Below the pieces are notes generated by a model, which did not search any database, was not told the DNA's origin, and worked only from the letters and a program-made list of their open reading frames with translations. Position numbers and translations under genes: made by a program. Below, piece by piece: positions 41,123 to 50,758 of a stretch of DNA of 64,000 nucleotides. Location: NCBI GenBank assembly GCA_015067565.1, contig SVMF01000009.1, positions 32,512 to 96,511 on the forward strand. Direction: 5' to 3'. Within the stretch, counting starts at the first letter, position 1, and each line of letters opens with the position of its first letter. The stretch comes from Oscillospiraceae bacterium. GTDB taxonomy: Bacteria > Bacillota > Clostridia > Oscillospirales > Oscillospiraceae.

Positions 41123-44100
41123 ATGAAAAAAATGATCGCGGCATTGTTGCTGGTTGCAATGATCCTGACCATGCTTCCGATCTCTGCTACTGCAGCAAAG
41201 AGCGAGCAGGCCATCGAGATCTCTGCTAAGGCAATGGCTACCATCAATGAAGACGTTTGGGATCTCATCGATGCCTATGAGGCAGAACATGTTATGGCCA
41301 AGCGTGGCAAGAAGGTCTCTGCAAACGATTTTGCAAAGATCACCTTCGAGATCGAGGACCTTGTTAAGGGTACTGATACTTTCGTCGAAGGCTCCATCAA
41401 TCGTAACGGCGATTTCTTCACCTGGGAAACCACAGAAGGCATCGTTTGCGGCTATTCTCCGCTGCTCCGTTACCGTGAGAGCAAGGTCGACAGAAGTGTT
41501 ATGAGAGGTGAAAACATCTCCACCACCTCTTTTGCAACCAAGGGTTCCACCCCCACCAGCAAGGCTGTTTACCTCATCTCCCCGTACTACAACGATTCTT
41601 ACTCCGCTGACAGCAGCTTCACCAACCAGTACAAGAACGAAGGTAAGAGCATTGCTTCCGCTACTGGCGGAACCTTCACTCAGTACGGCTATACCGCAGC
41701 TACCGTTACCAACATTGCTAAGGCTATGCAGTCCGGCGCGGTCGTTCTGTTTGACTCCCACGGCATTACCGACTACTCCAATGGCGAAGACTATGTCTCC
41801 CGTGCAAATACCTCTTATCTTTGCCTGAACACCGGCACCGGCATCACCAGCTCCGATATGGCTGCTGTTTCCGGCACCTATGGCACCTATTACCATGCTT
41901 TCAACGGCGGCAGCTCCACCTACTGCGTCGACGGAACCGCAATCTCCAACCATATGACTGCAAACGCTCCGAGCAGCATTCTCTGGATGGCCATCTGCCT
42001 CGGCATGGCTACCAAGGGTCTGAATGCTCCGATGCGTTCTCGCGGTGTTGAGGTTGTTTACGGCTACTCCCAGTCCGTTTCCTTCACCGGCGACTATAAG
42101 TACGAAGCAGCCTTCTGGAACAACATGAAGGCTGGCAAGACTGTTGCACAGGCTTGCTCCTCCATGAAGTCCTCCTACGGCAAGTGGGATCCGGCTTACA
42201 GCTCCTACTCCGAGAGCAGTGCGAGAAATAACTACGTTGCATTCCCGATTGTTGTTTCTGACGAGGACGCATATCCCGGCCAGGGTAAGGTCGACGCAGT
42301 TCAGAATGTTTACTCCACCTGGACTCTGTTCCAGAAGGACAGCGGTTCTGACAGCGGCAACAACTCCGGTTCTAACTCCGGCAGCAACTCCGGTTCTACC
42401 ACCACTTCCGGCGATACCTATGAGCTTGTTACCAGCTCTTCTGCACTGACCGCAGGCAACTACATCATCCTTGCAGCTGCTGACGGCAACTATGCAGGCA
42501 ACTATGGCTACTACGCACTGACCACCAGCGGTGACAGCTCCTATGCTGCAATGAGCGCTGAGGGCTTGAGCTTCGACTCCCTGCCTACCAGCCTGACTTG
42601 TGATGCATCCATCGCTTCTGACTATGTTTGGAAGCTGAGCGGCTCCCGTACCAGCTTCACTCTTTCGAGCGGCAGCAACTATCTGATCAGCGCTTCTAAC
42701 TCCACCAAGTTGTCCCTGAGCACCAGCTCCACTTCTTGGGCCGGCACTTATGGCTCCAGCGCACAGGGCTTCCGTGTTAAGGGCAACAGCCGTTACATCT
42801 CCCTGCGTGACGACATCAGCACTACCGGTGCAAACGGCAACCCCTTGTTCTGTACTGTCAGCTCCACCAGCTCCGGTACTACCTACCTGAACTTCTACAA
42901 GCAGACCTCCGGTAGCTCCAGCTCTACCCCGACTCCGACCGGAACGACTGCTTGCCCGCACACCAGCACCACTACTTCTACCACTGCAGCTACTTGTACT
43001 ACAGCTGGCAAGACCACTTACACCTGTAAGGCTTGCGGTGCTGTCGTGAAGACCACGAGCATTCCCGCTCTGGGCCATAGCTACAAGTACACCAGCAACA
43101 ACAACGGCACTCATAAGATCACCTGTGCTCGTTGCACCTATTCTTCCAGCGCAAACTGCACCTACTCCAGCAACAAGTGCTCCTACTGCGGCTACAACAA
43201 GCCGTCCAGCAGCTCCGGTAGCACCACCACTACTGCTATCCCGAGTGGCCAGTATGTTATCGCAGCTAAGGTTGGCAACACCTACTATGCAATGTCCAAC
43301 AGCTTTGCAAGCAAGATCGCTTCTAAGGCTATTACCGTCAACAACGGTACTATCTCTGCTGACGCAGCGACCGGCTATGTTGTCAACATCACTGCCAACG
43401 GCAGCAATTACACCATCGACAATGGATCTAAGTACCTGAAGTACTCCTCCAGCACCAACTTCACCACCAGCACTACTGCATACAACTGGAAGATCGGCGC
43501 TGGCGTGAACGGCACTTATCGCATCACTGCTTCTGGTAGCACCAGCCGTGGCATCATCTTCTATAAGAGCACTGCTAAGTTCGGTGCATATGCCATCAGC
43601 AATGCAACTGCTACTTCTAGCACCTACTATGATGTTGAGCTGATCCCTGTTACCGGTTCTTCCTCTGGCTCTGACAGTGGTTCTAACTCCGGTTCCACTT
43701 CTTCCGGCACCTATACCTACGAACTGGTTACCAGCTCTTCTGATCTGACTGCAGGCTCCTACATCATCATCGCTGAGGCTGATGGCAGCTATGCAGGAAA
43801 TTACAGCTACTACGCTCTGACCACCAATGGTGATACCAACTATGCTGCAATGAGCGCTTCCGGCATCAATCTCAATGGTCTGCCCTCCGCTTTGACTTGC
43901 GACGCTTCTTCCGTCTCTACTTTCGAGTGGACCTTGAGTGGCTCCAGAACGAGCTTCAAGCTCTCTGCTAACGGCAAGTACCTGATCAGCGCTTCCGGTT
44001 CCACCAAGCTGTCCCTGAGCACCAGCTCTACCTCTTGGTCCGCAACCTACTCCTCCAGCTACCAGGGCTTCCGTGTAAAGGGCAACAGCCGTTACATCTC

Positions 44101-44215
44101 CCTGCGTGACGACATCAGCACTACCGGCGCAAACGGTCTGCCTTTGTTCTGCACTGTCAGCTCCACCAGTTCCGGAACCACCTACCTGCACTTCTATAAG
44201 CTGGTCACCGACTAA
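41123..44215 (+). CDS. secreted caspase/gingipain-like (clan CD-type) protein with repeat domains
   Basis: A 1030-aa exported protein with signal peptide MKKMIAALLLVAMILTMLPISATA. The N-terminal third has the layout of clan CD cysteine peptidases: a His after a hydrophobic strand (AVVLFDSHGITD) and a Cys after a later strand (SILWMAICLGMATKG). After a Ser/Gly/Asn linker come two near-identical 160-aa beta domains (YELVTSSS.LTAG.YII), a Cys-rich TCT..GKTTYTCKACG/GHSY module shared with the two giant proteins downstream, and an IPSGQYVIAAKVGNTYYAMSN domain. Codon use is extremely biased, so expression is probably high. Peptidase activity is inferred only. AAGGAGAG precedes the ATG. Confidence 0.75.
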   Translation: MKKMIAALLLVAMILTMLPISATAAKSEQAIEISAKAMATINEDVWDLIDAYEAEHVMAKRGKKVSANDFAKITFEIEDLVKGTDTFVEGSINRNGDFFTWETTEGIVCGYSPLLRYRESKVDRSVMRGENISTTSFATKGSTPTSKAVYLISPYYNDSYSADSSFTNQYKNEGKSIASATGGTFTQYGYTAATVTNIAKAMQSGAVVLFDSHGITDYSNGEDYVSRANTSYLCLNTGTGITSSDMAAVSGTYGTYYHAFNGGSSTYCVDGTAISNHMTANAPSSILWMAICLGMATKGLNAPMRSRGVEVVYGYSQSVSFTGDYKYEAAFWNNMKAGKTVAQACSSMKSSYGKWDPAYSSYSESSARNNYVAFPIVVSDEDAYPGQGKVDAVQNVYSTWTLFQKDSGSDSGNNSGSNSGSNSGSTTTSGDTYELVTSSSALTAGNYIILAAADGNYAGNYGYYALTTSGDSSYAAMSAEGLSFDSLPTSLTCDASIASDYVWKLSGSRTSFTLSSGSNYLISASNSTKLSLSTSSTSWAGTYGSSAQGFRVKGNSRYISLRDDISTTGANGNPLFCTVSSTSSGTTYLNFYKQTSGSSSSTPTPTGTTACPHTSTTTSTTAATCTTAGKTTYTCKACGAVVKTTSIPALGHSYKYTSNNNGTHKITCARCTYSSSANCTYSSNKCSYCGYNKPSSSSGSTTTTAIPSGQYVIAAKVGNTYYAMSNSFASKIASKAITVNNGTISADAATGYVVNITANGSNYTIDNGSKYLKYSSSTNFTTSTTAYNWKIGAGVNGTYRITASGSTSRGIIFYKSTAKFGAYAISNATATSSTYYDVELIPVTGSSSGSDSGSNSGSTSSGTYTYELVTSSSDLTAGSYIIIAEADGSYAGNYSYYALTTNGDTNYAAMSASGINLNGLPSALTCDASSVSTFEWTLSGSRTSFKLSANGKYLISASGSTKLSLSTSSTSWSATYSSSYQGFRVKGNSRYISLRDDISTTGANGLPLFCTVSSTSSGTTYLHFYKLVTD
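42418..42905 (+). repeat. direct repeat unit 1 within the secreted protein gene
   Basis: Encodes YELVTSSSALTAGNYII to TTYLNFYK. Closely similar in DNA to 43718-44205, with long identical runs such as GGGCAACAGCCGTTACATCT. Confidence 0.8.
43718..44205 (+). repeat. direct repeat unit 2 within the secreted protein gene
   Basis: Encodes YELVTSSSDLTAGSYII to TTYLHFYK, the partner of 42418-42905; the two could recombine. Confidence 0.8.
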
Positions 44216-44243
44216 GATTTTCGATCGCATCCAATATATTACG

Positions 44244-44277
44244 CCCCCCGATGCTTCAGCATCGGGGGGTTCAAATA
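44244..44277 (+). terminator. terminator after the secreted protein gene
   Basis: A perfect 11-bp GC-rich stem CCCCCCGATGC/GCATCGGGGGG with loop TTCA, then TTCAAAT. Confidence 0.8.
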
Positions 44278-44284
44278 TTTTCTA

Positions 44285-44313
44285 TTGCAAATGGATGTTT
44301 ATTATGATAAAAT
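44285..44313 (+). promoter_or_regulatory. promoter of the ycaO-like gene
   Basis: TTGCAA (44285-44290), 17 nt, TAAAAT (44308-44313), about 32 nt before the ATG. Confidence 0.72.
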
Positions 44314-44345
44314 ATACTCAAATATTTCATGTTGGAGGAACTTTT

Positions 44346-46154
44346 ATGTCGATTCAGTCTCGATTTAAGGATGAATCCCCGACCAAGACCGTTGAGAAGA
44401 TCCAAGCGCTTCTGTTGTCTTACGGAATCGAAACAGTAGAGGAATGGTCTGAGTCCGGTGTCAGGAATTGCTTTTCTTGTCGTGTCACGGTAAAGGGTAC
44501 CAGCTTTGGTGCAAACGGAAAAGGCATCAATAAGGAGTTTGCCCGTGCCAGTGGTTATGCTGAATTCATGGAGAGAATGCAGAGCGGGTTCCTCGCAAAA
44601 CGAACGATCCGTGAGCATTTGATTAATTACGCCGATGAACTGCAAATGGAAAAGAATGAATTGATGGAGCAATGTGCTGACTTTGTGAATTCAATTTCTA
44701 AGGGTCTGAGTGATTTGTTTTCCACGCAGATTCCTGCGGATCATATCCGCAGCAAATGCTTGGAGCCTGAAACCGATGAGACGGTTGCAATCGCAGTACC
44801 GTATTATAATTTTACGAAGGACAAAATTACGTACTTGCCTAAGAAGGCATTGCCGTTCTTCTATACTACCAATGGACTGGCGGCCGGAAATACTTTGGAG
44901 GAAGCCTGCGTACAGAGCCTGAGTGAGATTTTTGAGCGTCACAATGTCATTCGTTACTTCTTCGGTGGCTTTACACCACCCTCAGTTCCTGACGAGTATT
45001 TACGTCAATTTGAAAAGCCGTATGAGATCATTCAAAACCTGCGTGAGCATGGTTTTGAAGTAATTATCAAAGATTGCTCTATGGGTGAGCCATACCCGCT
45101 TGTTGCAGCGGTTGCCATTGATAAGAAGAGCCATGGCTACCATGTTCATATGGGCTCACATCCTGTTTTTGAGATCGCGCTGGAGCGAAGCTTAACGGAA
45201 ATGTTCCAGGGCAGAAATCTCACGAGTGTTGCCTCTATGAAGGAATTTTCCGTATCCGGCGCAAAGGGTCGCTCTCATGGAGAGCTGGTTGAACTCTTGA
45301 CGAAGGGCTGCGGTAAGTATTCAATGTCCTTCTTTGCAGGGAAGCCCACCTATGAGTTTAAGCCTTTCGCTGACCGCTCACATATGAATAATCGTGAGAT
45401 GCTTAAGGAATTTATCGATTATTATGCGCAAAAAGGTCATGATGTTTATGTAAGGGATATTTCCCATCTCGGTTTTCAGTCTGTCAGCATTATTGTTCCT
45501 GGAATTAGCGAGGCTTTCCCGCACAATTTGTTGGAGCAATTTCCGGAATCGTTGTATTATCAGCGCTATAAGGATGCCGCGTTTGATATTGATAAGCTCA
45601 ACGGTCAGCAGCTGATGGATTATCGTTTGTATCTGAATTATCTGCTTTCTAACCACGGACTTGCTGCCCTTCGCATTCATTCCTTGACCGGAATGAGAAT
45701 TGGCGGCGATCTGGTTCGCACCTCCACTTACTATGCGCGTATTTTGTATACCTATATCGAATGGAATTTCAACCAGGACAATGCGATTCGTTTCGCAAAG
45801 GTTGCAGCCACTGAGATTGACGGCGATGCCTCTTCCTACTTATCTTGTCTGTGCACATATTATGACTACAGAAAAGCAAAGCACGACGAGGATATGATTT
45901 ACGCAGGCTTGTGTGTATTGTATGCGAAAGAAACCGTCGACGCTGTCAAGTATGCATTGGATCATGGTGAAAACCCGTTTAAGAACTGTGTCGTCCGTTG
46001 CGATTTCCAAAGCTGTGATTCCTGTATGGCAAGGAGTACTTGCACAGCAGCTGAAACACAGAAGCTGATTGCGAAGGTGCGAAAGGCAGTGCTTGATTTT
46101 GATAATCCATCGGCATTTACTCGAATTGCGCAGCTGCAGCGCCAAATGAATTAA
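44346..46154 (+). CDS. stand-alone YcaO-domain protein
   Basis: A 602-aa protein aligning by eye with E. coli YcaO over its whole length: GANGKGINKEFARASGYAEFMERM, TNGLAAGNTLEEACVQSLSEIFERH and VHMGSHPVFEIALERSLTEMFQGR cover the ATP-binding residues. YcaO enzymes activate amide backbones with ATP; E. coli YcaO is tied to RimO-dependent ribosomal protein S12 modification, others make azolines or thioamides. No TfuA, precursor peptide or RimO gene is adjacent. The C-terminus has an extra cysteine cluster (CDFQSCDSCMARSTC). ATG 44346 has GGAGG upstream; the track start at 44106 lies in the previous gene. Confidence 0.88.
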   Translation: MSIQSRFKDESPTKTVEKIQALLLSYGIETVEEWSESGVRNCFSCRVTVKGTSFGANGKGINKEFARASGYAEFMERMQSGFLAKRTIREHLINYADELQMEKNELMEQCADFVNSISKGLSDLFSTQIPADHIRSKCLEPETDETVAIAVPYYNFTKDKITYLPKKALPFFYTTNGLAAGNTLEEACVQSLSEIFERHNVIRYFFGGFTPPSVPDEYLRQFEKPYEIIQNLREHGFEVIIKDCSMGEPYPLVAAVAIDKKSHGYHVHMGSHPVFEIALERSLTEMFQGRNLTSVASMKEFSVSGAKGRSHGELVELLTKGCGKYSMSFFAGKPTYEFKPFADRSHMNNREMLKEFIDYYAQKGHDVYVRDISHLGFQSVSIIVPGISEAFPHNLLEQFPESLYYQRYKDAAFDIDKLNGQQLMDYRLYLNYLLSNHGLAALRIHSLTGMRIGGDLVRTSTYYARILYTYIEWNFNQDNAIRFAKVAATEIDGDASSYLSCLCTYYDYRKAKHDEDMIYAGLCVLYAKETVDAVKYALDHGENPFKNCVVRCDFQSCDSCMARSTCTAAETQKLIAKVRKAVLDFDNPSAFTRIAQLQRQMN

Positions 46155-46161
46155 AAAAATA

Positions 46162-46187
46162 AGAGCCCGGACAAATGTCCGAGCTCT
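46162..46187. terminator. terminator hairpin, left copy of a 26-bp duplication
   Basis: AGAGCCCGGACAAATGTCCGAGCTCT-type imperfect hairpin directly after the ycaO stop. Its right copy (46444-46469) differs by one base (C to T). Confidence 0.85.
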
Positions 46188-46443
46188 CAGTCTGTCGAAA
46201 AACTCGTTTTTCGACAGACTGTCAGAGTTCAAAAAGGCGGCAAGACGAGCAAACCGAGTTCGTCGGCGTACGATGGTACGGTAGAGCTCGGTTTGCGATG
46301 TAAGTCAAAATGTCTTGCGTAGCAAGCATTGAAAGCGTTTTTGGCTTATATCAGAGTTATATTCACAACAGGCTATTTGAACACAGATCGCCAACCGTCA
46401 AAAAATTAGCATTTTGACGATTGGCGACTTTTTTGACACTCTG
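46188..46443. mobile_element. 256-bp MITE-like element, copy 2, inserted in a terminator
   Basis: Nearly identical to 14620-14874 from CAGTCTGTCGAAAAAC to TTTTTTGACACTCTG. The left ~150 bp are almost unchanged; the middle (around 46310-46390) carries most substitutions. The flanking hairpins are unrelated to those of copy 1, so they are duplicated target rather than part of the element. No ORF of its own. Confidence 0.88.
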
Positions 46444-46469
46444 AGAGTCCGGACAAATGTCCGAGCTCT
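46444..46469. terminator. terminator hairpin, right copy of the 26-bp duplication
   Basis: AGAGTCCGGAC...GTCCGAGCTCT followed by TATTTTATC, 4 nt from the rfbB stop on the other strand. It therefore still ends the sugar operon. Confidence 0.85.
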
Positions 46470-46473
46470 TATT

Positions 46474-47493
46474 TTATCTGTTTTCGTACATTTTTTTGTA
46501 GTAGTTCTGGTAGTCTCCGCTGAGGATCTCTTCCCACCATGCGCGGTTGTCCAAATACCACTGAATCGTCTTTGCAATACCGCTGTCGAAATCGGTTTCC
46601 GGCAGCCAACCAAGTTCATCGTGGATCTTTGTCGGGTCGATCGCATAGCGCATATCGTGGCCAGGACGATCTTTGACAAAACGAATGAGGGTCTCAGGCT
46701 TACCCAATGCGCGTAGAATGGTCTTTACGACCTCGAGATTGCTGCGCTCGTTGTGACCACCGATATTGTACACCTCACCAACGCGACCTCTGCGCATAAC
46801 TGCATCAATGGCAGCACAATGGTCTGCAACATACAGCCAGTCACGGATATTTGCTCCGTCACCGTAAACGGGCAGAGATTCGTCGGCCAATGCACGGGAG
46901 ATCATGAGCGGGATCAGCTTCTCAGGGAAGTGATACGGGCCATAGTTGTTGCTGCAACGGGAAATCGAAACAGGAAGTCCGAATGTACGGTGATAGGCGA
47001 GTACCAAAAGGTCCGCACTTGCCTTCGAGGCAGAGTAGGGGCTGCTCGTATGGATCGGAGTCTCCTCAGTGAACATCAGCTCGGGACGATCGAGAGGAAG
47101 ATCTCCGTAGACTTCATCGGTCGAAACTTGATGATATCTGCCAACGCCATATTTTCTGCAAGCGTCCATCAGCGTCTGGGTACCGAGAATGTTGGTTCTA
47201 AGGAACAGACCGGGATCTTCGATGGAGCGGTCAACATGGCTCTCAGCGGCGAAGTTGACAACGATATCAGGCTTCTCTTCTGCAAAAAGCTGGTCAACAC
47301 ACTTGGAATCCGCAATATCACCCTTGACAAAACGGAAATTCTCCTTTTCCATCAGAGGAGCAAGGGTGGATAGATTGCCCGCATAGGTCAACGCATCGAG
47401 ACATACCAAGCGATCCTGCGGATTCTTTTCTGCTTCCCAGAACAAGAAATTACTGCCGATAAAGCCGGCACCACCGGTAACTAAAATTGTCAT
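46474..47493 (-). CDS. rfbB: dTDP-glucose 4,6-dehydratase
   Basis: A 339-aa short-chain dehydrogenase/reductase-fold enzyme making dTDP-4-keto-6-deoxyglucose. NAD site VTGGAGFIGSNFL, catalytic Thr-Asp-Glu in VSTDEVYGD and YSASKAS for the Tyr/Lys pair are present. ATG 47493 is used because GAGGTGA fits it; the ATG at 47502 overlaps that site. It is last in the sugar operon, 10 nt after rfbA. Confidence 0.95.
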   Translation of the reverse strand: MTILVTGGAGFIGSNFLFWEAEKNPQDRLVCLDALTYAGNLSTLAPLMEKENFRFVKGDIADSKCVDQLFAEEKPDIVVNFAAESHVDRSIEDPGLFLRTNILGTQTLMDACRKYGVGRYHQVSTDEVYGDLPLDRPELMFTEETPIHTSSPYSASKASADLLVLAYHRTFGLPVSISRCSNNYGPYHFPEKLIPLMISRALADESLPVYGDGANIRDWLYVADHCAAIDAVMRRGRVGEVYNIGGHNERSNLEVVKTILRALGKPETLIRFVKDRPGHDMRYAIDPTKIHDELGWLPETDFDSGIAKTIQWYLDNRAWWEEILSGDYQNYYKKMYENR

Positions 47494-47503
47494 ATCATTC
47501 ACC

Positions 47504-48388
47504 TCAATACATTAAGCTGCCGTCTGCGACCTTCTTCAGGTGCTGTCCGTAGGGGGACTTGCCGTAGCGTTTCGCAGCTTCCAGCAGCTCTTCTTTTGTG
47601 ATCCACTTTGCAAGGTAAGCGATCTCCTCCAAAGCGGAGATCATCACGCCCTGACGATTCTGCACCGTTTGAACAAACTGTGACGCTTCAATCAGCGAGT
47701 CCATAGTGCCGGTGTCGAGCCAGGCAAAGCCACGACCAAGGATCTGTGCACACAGAGTACCGTCTTCTAGATACATTCGGTTTAAGTCAGTGATCTCTAG
47801 TTCGCCTCTCTTGGAGGGTTTTACCTGTTTTGCATAGTCAACAACACGATTGTCATAGAAATAAAGGCCGGTAATACAGTAATTCGACTTCGGGTTTTCC
47901 GGCTTTTCTTCCACGGATAGAACCTTTCTGTTATTATCGAACTCTGCAATGCCAAAGCGCTGCGGGTCGTTGACATAGTATGTAAAGATCGTAGCCTTTC
48001 CATCGTTGGCATTTTCGACAGCCTCAGCAAGCTTCTTTCTAAAGTAGCTTCCGTAGAAGATATTATCACCGAGGATCATGGCGCAAGTGTCATCACCGAT
48101 GAATTCCTCGCCGATCAGGAAGGCCTGAGCCAGACCGTCGGGACTCGGCTGTTCGGCATAACTTAGAGAGATGCCATAGGATGAGCCATCACCGAGCAGC
48201 TCCTTGAAACGGGGAAGATCTGTCGGGGTTGAGATGATCAGAATATCCCGAATACCTGCAAGCATCAGGGTCGAGAGGGGATAGAAGATCATCGGCTTGT
48301 CATAGATGGGAAGAAGCTGCTTAGAGGTCACATTTGTCAGCGGATACAGACGGGTGCCGGAGCCGCCGGCAAGAACAATACCTTTCAT
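47504..48388 (-). CDS. rfbA: glucose-1-phosphate thymidylyltransferase
   Basis: A 294-aa nucleotidyltransferase making dTDP-glucose, the first step of dTDP-sugar synthesis. [20 protein letters not shown] gives the nucleotide-binding signature and EKPENPKSN the sugar-binding region. The start at 48388 is set by the family N-terminus and a GGGGG site; the ORF-track start runs 27 codons further upstream. Confidence 0.95.
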   Translation of the reverse strand: MKGIVLAGGSGTRLYPLTNVTSKQLLPIYDKPMIFYPLSTLMLAGIRDILIISTPTDLPRFKELLGDGSSYGISLSYAEQPSPDGLAQAFLIGEEFIGDDTCAMILGDNIFYGSYFRKKLAEAVENANDGKATIFTYYVNDPQRFGIAEFDNNRKVLSVEEKPENPKSNYCITGLYFYDNRVVDYAKQVKPSKRGELEITDLNRMYLEDGTLCAQILGRGFAWLDTGTMDSLIEASQFVQTVQNRQGVMISALEEIAYLAKWITKEELLEAAKRYGKSPYGQHLKKVADGSLMY

Positions 48389-48404
48389 TTGTTTGTCCCC
48401 CTTC

Positions 48405-49505
48405 TTATTTATGTGCTGTGATGATAACATCGCAGATACGGTCGATTTCTTCTGTGGAAATATCGGCATAGAGCGGCAGGCTCAGCACGCATTCAGAGGC
48501 TGCTTTTGCAATCGGGGTTTCCTGCGGCTGCTGATCATAGCACGCAAAAGTGTTTGTAAGAGGATAAAAATATCGACGCGCAAAGATTTCGTGTTCCTGT
48601 AGTTCCTTCGATAAGCCCTCACGCCCCATACCGAAGCGCTCTGCGTCAATGAAAATAGGGAAGTATGCATAATTAGAAACGACCTCGGCTTGTTCGGGCT
48701 TGAAGGTCAGACCATCCAATTGGCCAAGACGCTTCAGATAATGCTCCGTAGCCCTCTTGCGTTTACCGATTTCCTCATCGATATGGCGCAGATTGCAAAG
48801 GCCCATTGCAGCTTGGAAATCGCTCATTTTTGCATTGCCGCCTGCGTAGGGGACATCGTCCTCTGCAGCAAGACCGAAATTCTTCATTACATTCATCTTC
48901 TGCGCCAAAGCTTCGTCCTGGCAGGAAACGCAGCCGCCTTCGATCGTATGGAAGACCTTAGTGGCGTGGAAGCTGAACATAGATGCATCACCATAGCTTG
49001 CAATGCTCTTTCCGCGATATGTAATGCCGAAAGCGTGCGCAGCATCGTAGATGACCTTGAGATCGTGTTTCTTTGCAATTGCCTCGATTGCCTCAACATT
49101 ACAAATACTTCCGTAGACATGAACGGGCACGATGGCGCGCGTGTTTTCATTGATCAGTTCTTCGATCTTGGTTGGATCTATCGTAAACGTTACCGGATCG
49201 ATATCACAAAATACCGGCTTCAGACCACAGCGTACAATGGCTTGTGTTGTGGATGCGAATGTGAAGGGTGTTGTGATGACCTCACCCTCGGGCACCAAGG
49301 CCTTGATCGCAAGTTCCAGCGCCAAATGCCCGTTGGTTGCAAGCACAACTGCTTTGGAATCCAAGTAATCCTGCAAACGGGCGGTCAATTCTTGATGCTT
49401 TTGGCCATTATTCGTCAGCCAGCGAGTATCCCACAGGGAACGAATTTCGTCACAATACTCCTCGAAAGGAGGCATGGACGATCGGGTTACATTGATTTTT
49501 GACAT
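48405..49505 (-). CDS. DegT/DnrJ/EryC1-family sugar aminotransferase
   Basis: A 366-aa PLP-dependent enzyme. The region [39 protein letters not shown] carries the PLP Asp and the Schiff-base Lys (ATKVF). With RfbA and RfbB it should convert a dTDP-keto-6-deoxyhexose into an amino sugar, at C4 or, with an isomerase not seen here, C3. The exact product cannot be fixed by eye. Confidence 0.9.
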   Translation of the reverse strand: MSKINVTRSSMPPFEEYCDEIRSLWDTRWLTNNGQKHQELTARLQDYLDSKAVVLATNGHLALELAIKALVPEGEVITTPFTFASTTQAIVRCGLKPVFCDIDPVTFTIDPTKIEELINENTRAIVPVHVYGSICNVEAIEAIAKKHDLKVIYDAAHAFGITYRGKSIASYGDASMFSFHATKVFHTIEGGCVSCQDEALAQKMNVMKNFGLAAEDDVPYAGGNAKMSDFQAAMGLCNLRHIDEEIGKRKRATEHYLKRLGQLDGLTFKPEQAEVVSNYAYFPIFIDAERFGMGREGLSKELQEHEIFARRYFYPLTNTFACYDQQPQETPIAKAASECVLSLPLYADISTEEIDRICDVIITAHK

Positions 49506-49523
49506 AATTTACTCCGATCGAAG

Positions 49524-50729
49524 TTATTTTACCAAAACCTTGATATATTGATCGAGATTTTCCATGTAATGATTAAGCTGCTGGGCGGTCTCAAAGCGCA
49601 GGATCGCAGAGCCGATGGTCTGATTTGCCATTCGAAAGGAGAAAACCTTGTTGCCGCTGAAGACATCGAGTTTTGTTTCAACAACAAAGCGCTTCCGGAA
49701 TTCCTCGTCTATCCACAAGGAATCAAAGACACCATCCTTTTTTGAATGCAGGACAAGGATTGCCCAGTGACCGTTGTACTTAGGGTCAGAATCAATGCCG
49801 ACTACAGGTTCTCCCACAGCGGCACGCACAGCATTGGTGACCAGATCGACATTTGTAGCCATGGTCAGAACCTCAGACAGACGATTGCCGCCGGCTCGAG
49901 GGGAGACCTCCATGATATACACTTTGCCGTTTGGGGCCAGGCGTGCTTCAATGTTATACAGAGAGGTCTTCATACCAAGAAGGGTCAATAGACGCTGCAG
50001 CTCGCTGCGCAGCTCGTCCTGCGCCCACTGCGGCATCGAGGAGGGCCACGTGTGCGCAGTCGGTGCAAAGGGAGAAAAAGAACCTTCGTTGAAATGCTGG
50101 TCGTCAAAGGATGCGTAAACGAGCTTGCCGTCAATAGAGAAAGAATCAGAGCCGGTCGTATAGCCGACCTTTTCGATATATTCTTCGACTATAACACGAT
50201 TCGTAAAGGAATATTTCAAGGCAAGTGCAACAGCATCGGCAAGCTCGGCAGGGGAGTCGACTTTTGTGACACCCTTGCTTCCAGCGGAATCGACCGGTTT
50301 GACGATAACAGGCCATTGATAGTAGTCAACATCCTCGAGCACATCGTTCAAGCAACCATATCCGCGAGCTTTCGGAACATGGAAGCCATTTTTCTCCAAG
50401 AAGGTGCGAAACAGCACCTTGTTTTGCAGTATGGTGACAGATTCGTAGCTGCCGCAGGTCGGAAGGCCCATTATTTCAGCAACATAGGCTGCTGTGACAA
50501 CTCCGGGATCACACGCAAAGGACATGATGCCGTCGATCTTGAGTTCTTGAGCAAGTGCTAAAACCGCATCCTTGTCGATGATACTCACATTGTAGTAAGC
50601 ATCGGAGTAACGATGTGCGATATTATCGGGCAGATTGTCGCAGGTGACTGCGGCATAGCCAAGGCGGTGCGCAGACTCGATCACGGGAATAAGAAAGCGG
50701 CTTCCGCCTAACAAGAGTAATTTTTTCAT
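49524..50729 (-). CDS. ATP-grasp ligase of the sugar operon
   Basis: A 401-aa ATP-grasp enzyme: N-terminal KKLLLLGGSRFLIPVIESAHRLGY, ATP-grasp lysines in WPVIVKPVDSAGSKGV and the metal site IMEVSPRAGGNRLSEV. ATP-grasp ligases form amide bonds. Lying next to a sugar aminotransferase, it may couple a carboxylic or amino acid to the amino sugar, but carbamoyl-phosphate-like or purine-type chemistry cannot be excluded. Confidence 0.8.
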   Translation of the reverse strand: MKKLLLLGGSRFLIPVIESAHRLGYAAVTCDNLPDNIAHRYSDAYYNVSIIDKDAVLALAQELKIDGIMSFACDPGVVTAAYVAEIMGLPTCGSYESVTILQNKVLFRTFLEKNGFHVPKARGYGCLNDVLEDVDYYQWPVIVKPVDSAGSKGVTKVDSPAELADAVALALKYSFTNRVIVEEYIEKVGYTTGSDSFSIDGKLVYASFDDQHFNEGSFSPFAPTAHTWPSSMPQWAQDELRSELQRLLTLLGMKTSLYNIEARLAPNGKVYIMEVSPRAGGNRLSEVLTMATNVDLVTNAVRAAVGEPVVGIDSDPKYNGHWAILVLHSKKDGVFDSLWIDEEFRKRFVVETKLDVFSGNKVFSFRMANQTIGSAILRFETAQQLNHYMENLDQYIKVLVK

Positions 50730-50758
50730 AATAAATCATCACCTGAGAGTTTGAAAAC

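Noticed and set aside
41117-44230. 1037-aa open reading frame on the minus strand
   Set aside because: It is the mirror of the strongly codon-biased secreted protein gene: low-complexity Gly/Ala/Val product, no signal, no SD, no homology I can see. A shadow ORF.
44346-46154. Thiazole/oxazole RiPP cluster around YcaO
   Set aside because: No precursor peptide, dehydrogenase, E1-like or TfuA protein lies beside it, and the sequence resembles E. coli YcaO.
46414-46716. 100-aa ORF at the second MITE
   Set aside because: Runs from element DNA into the antisense of rfbB; no family features.
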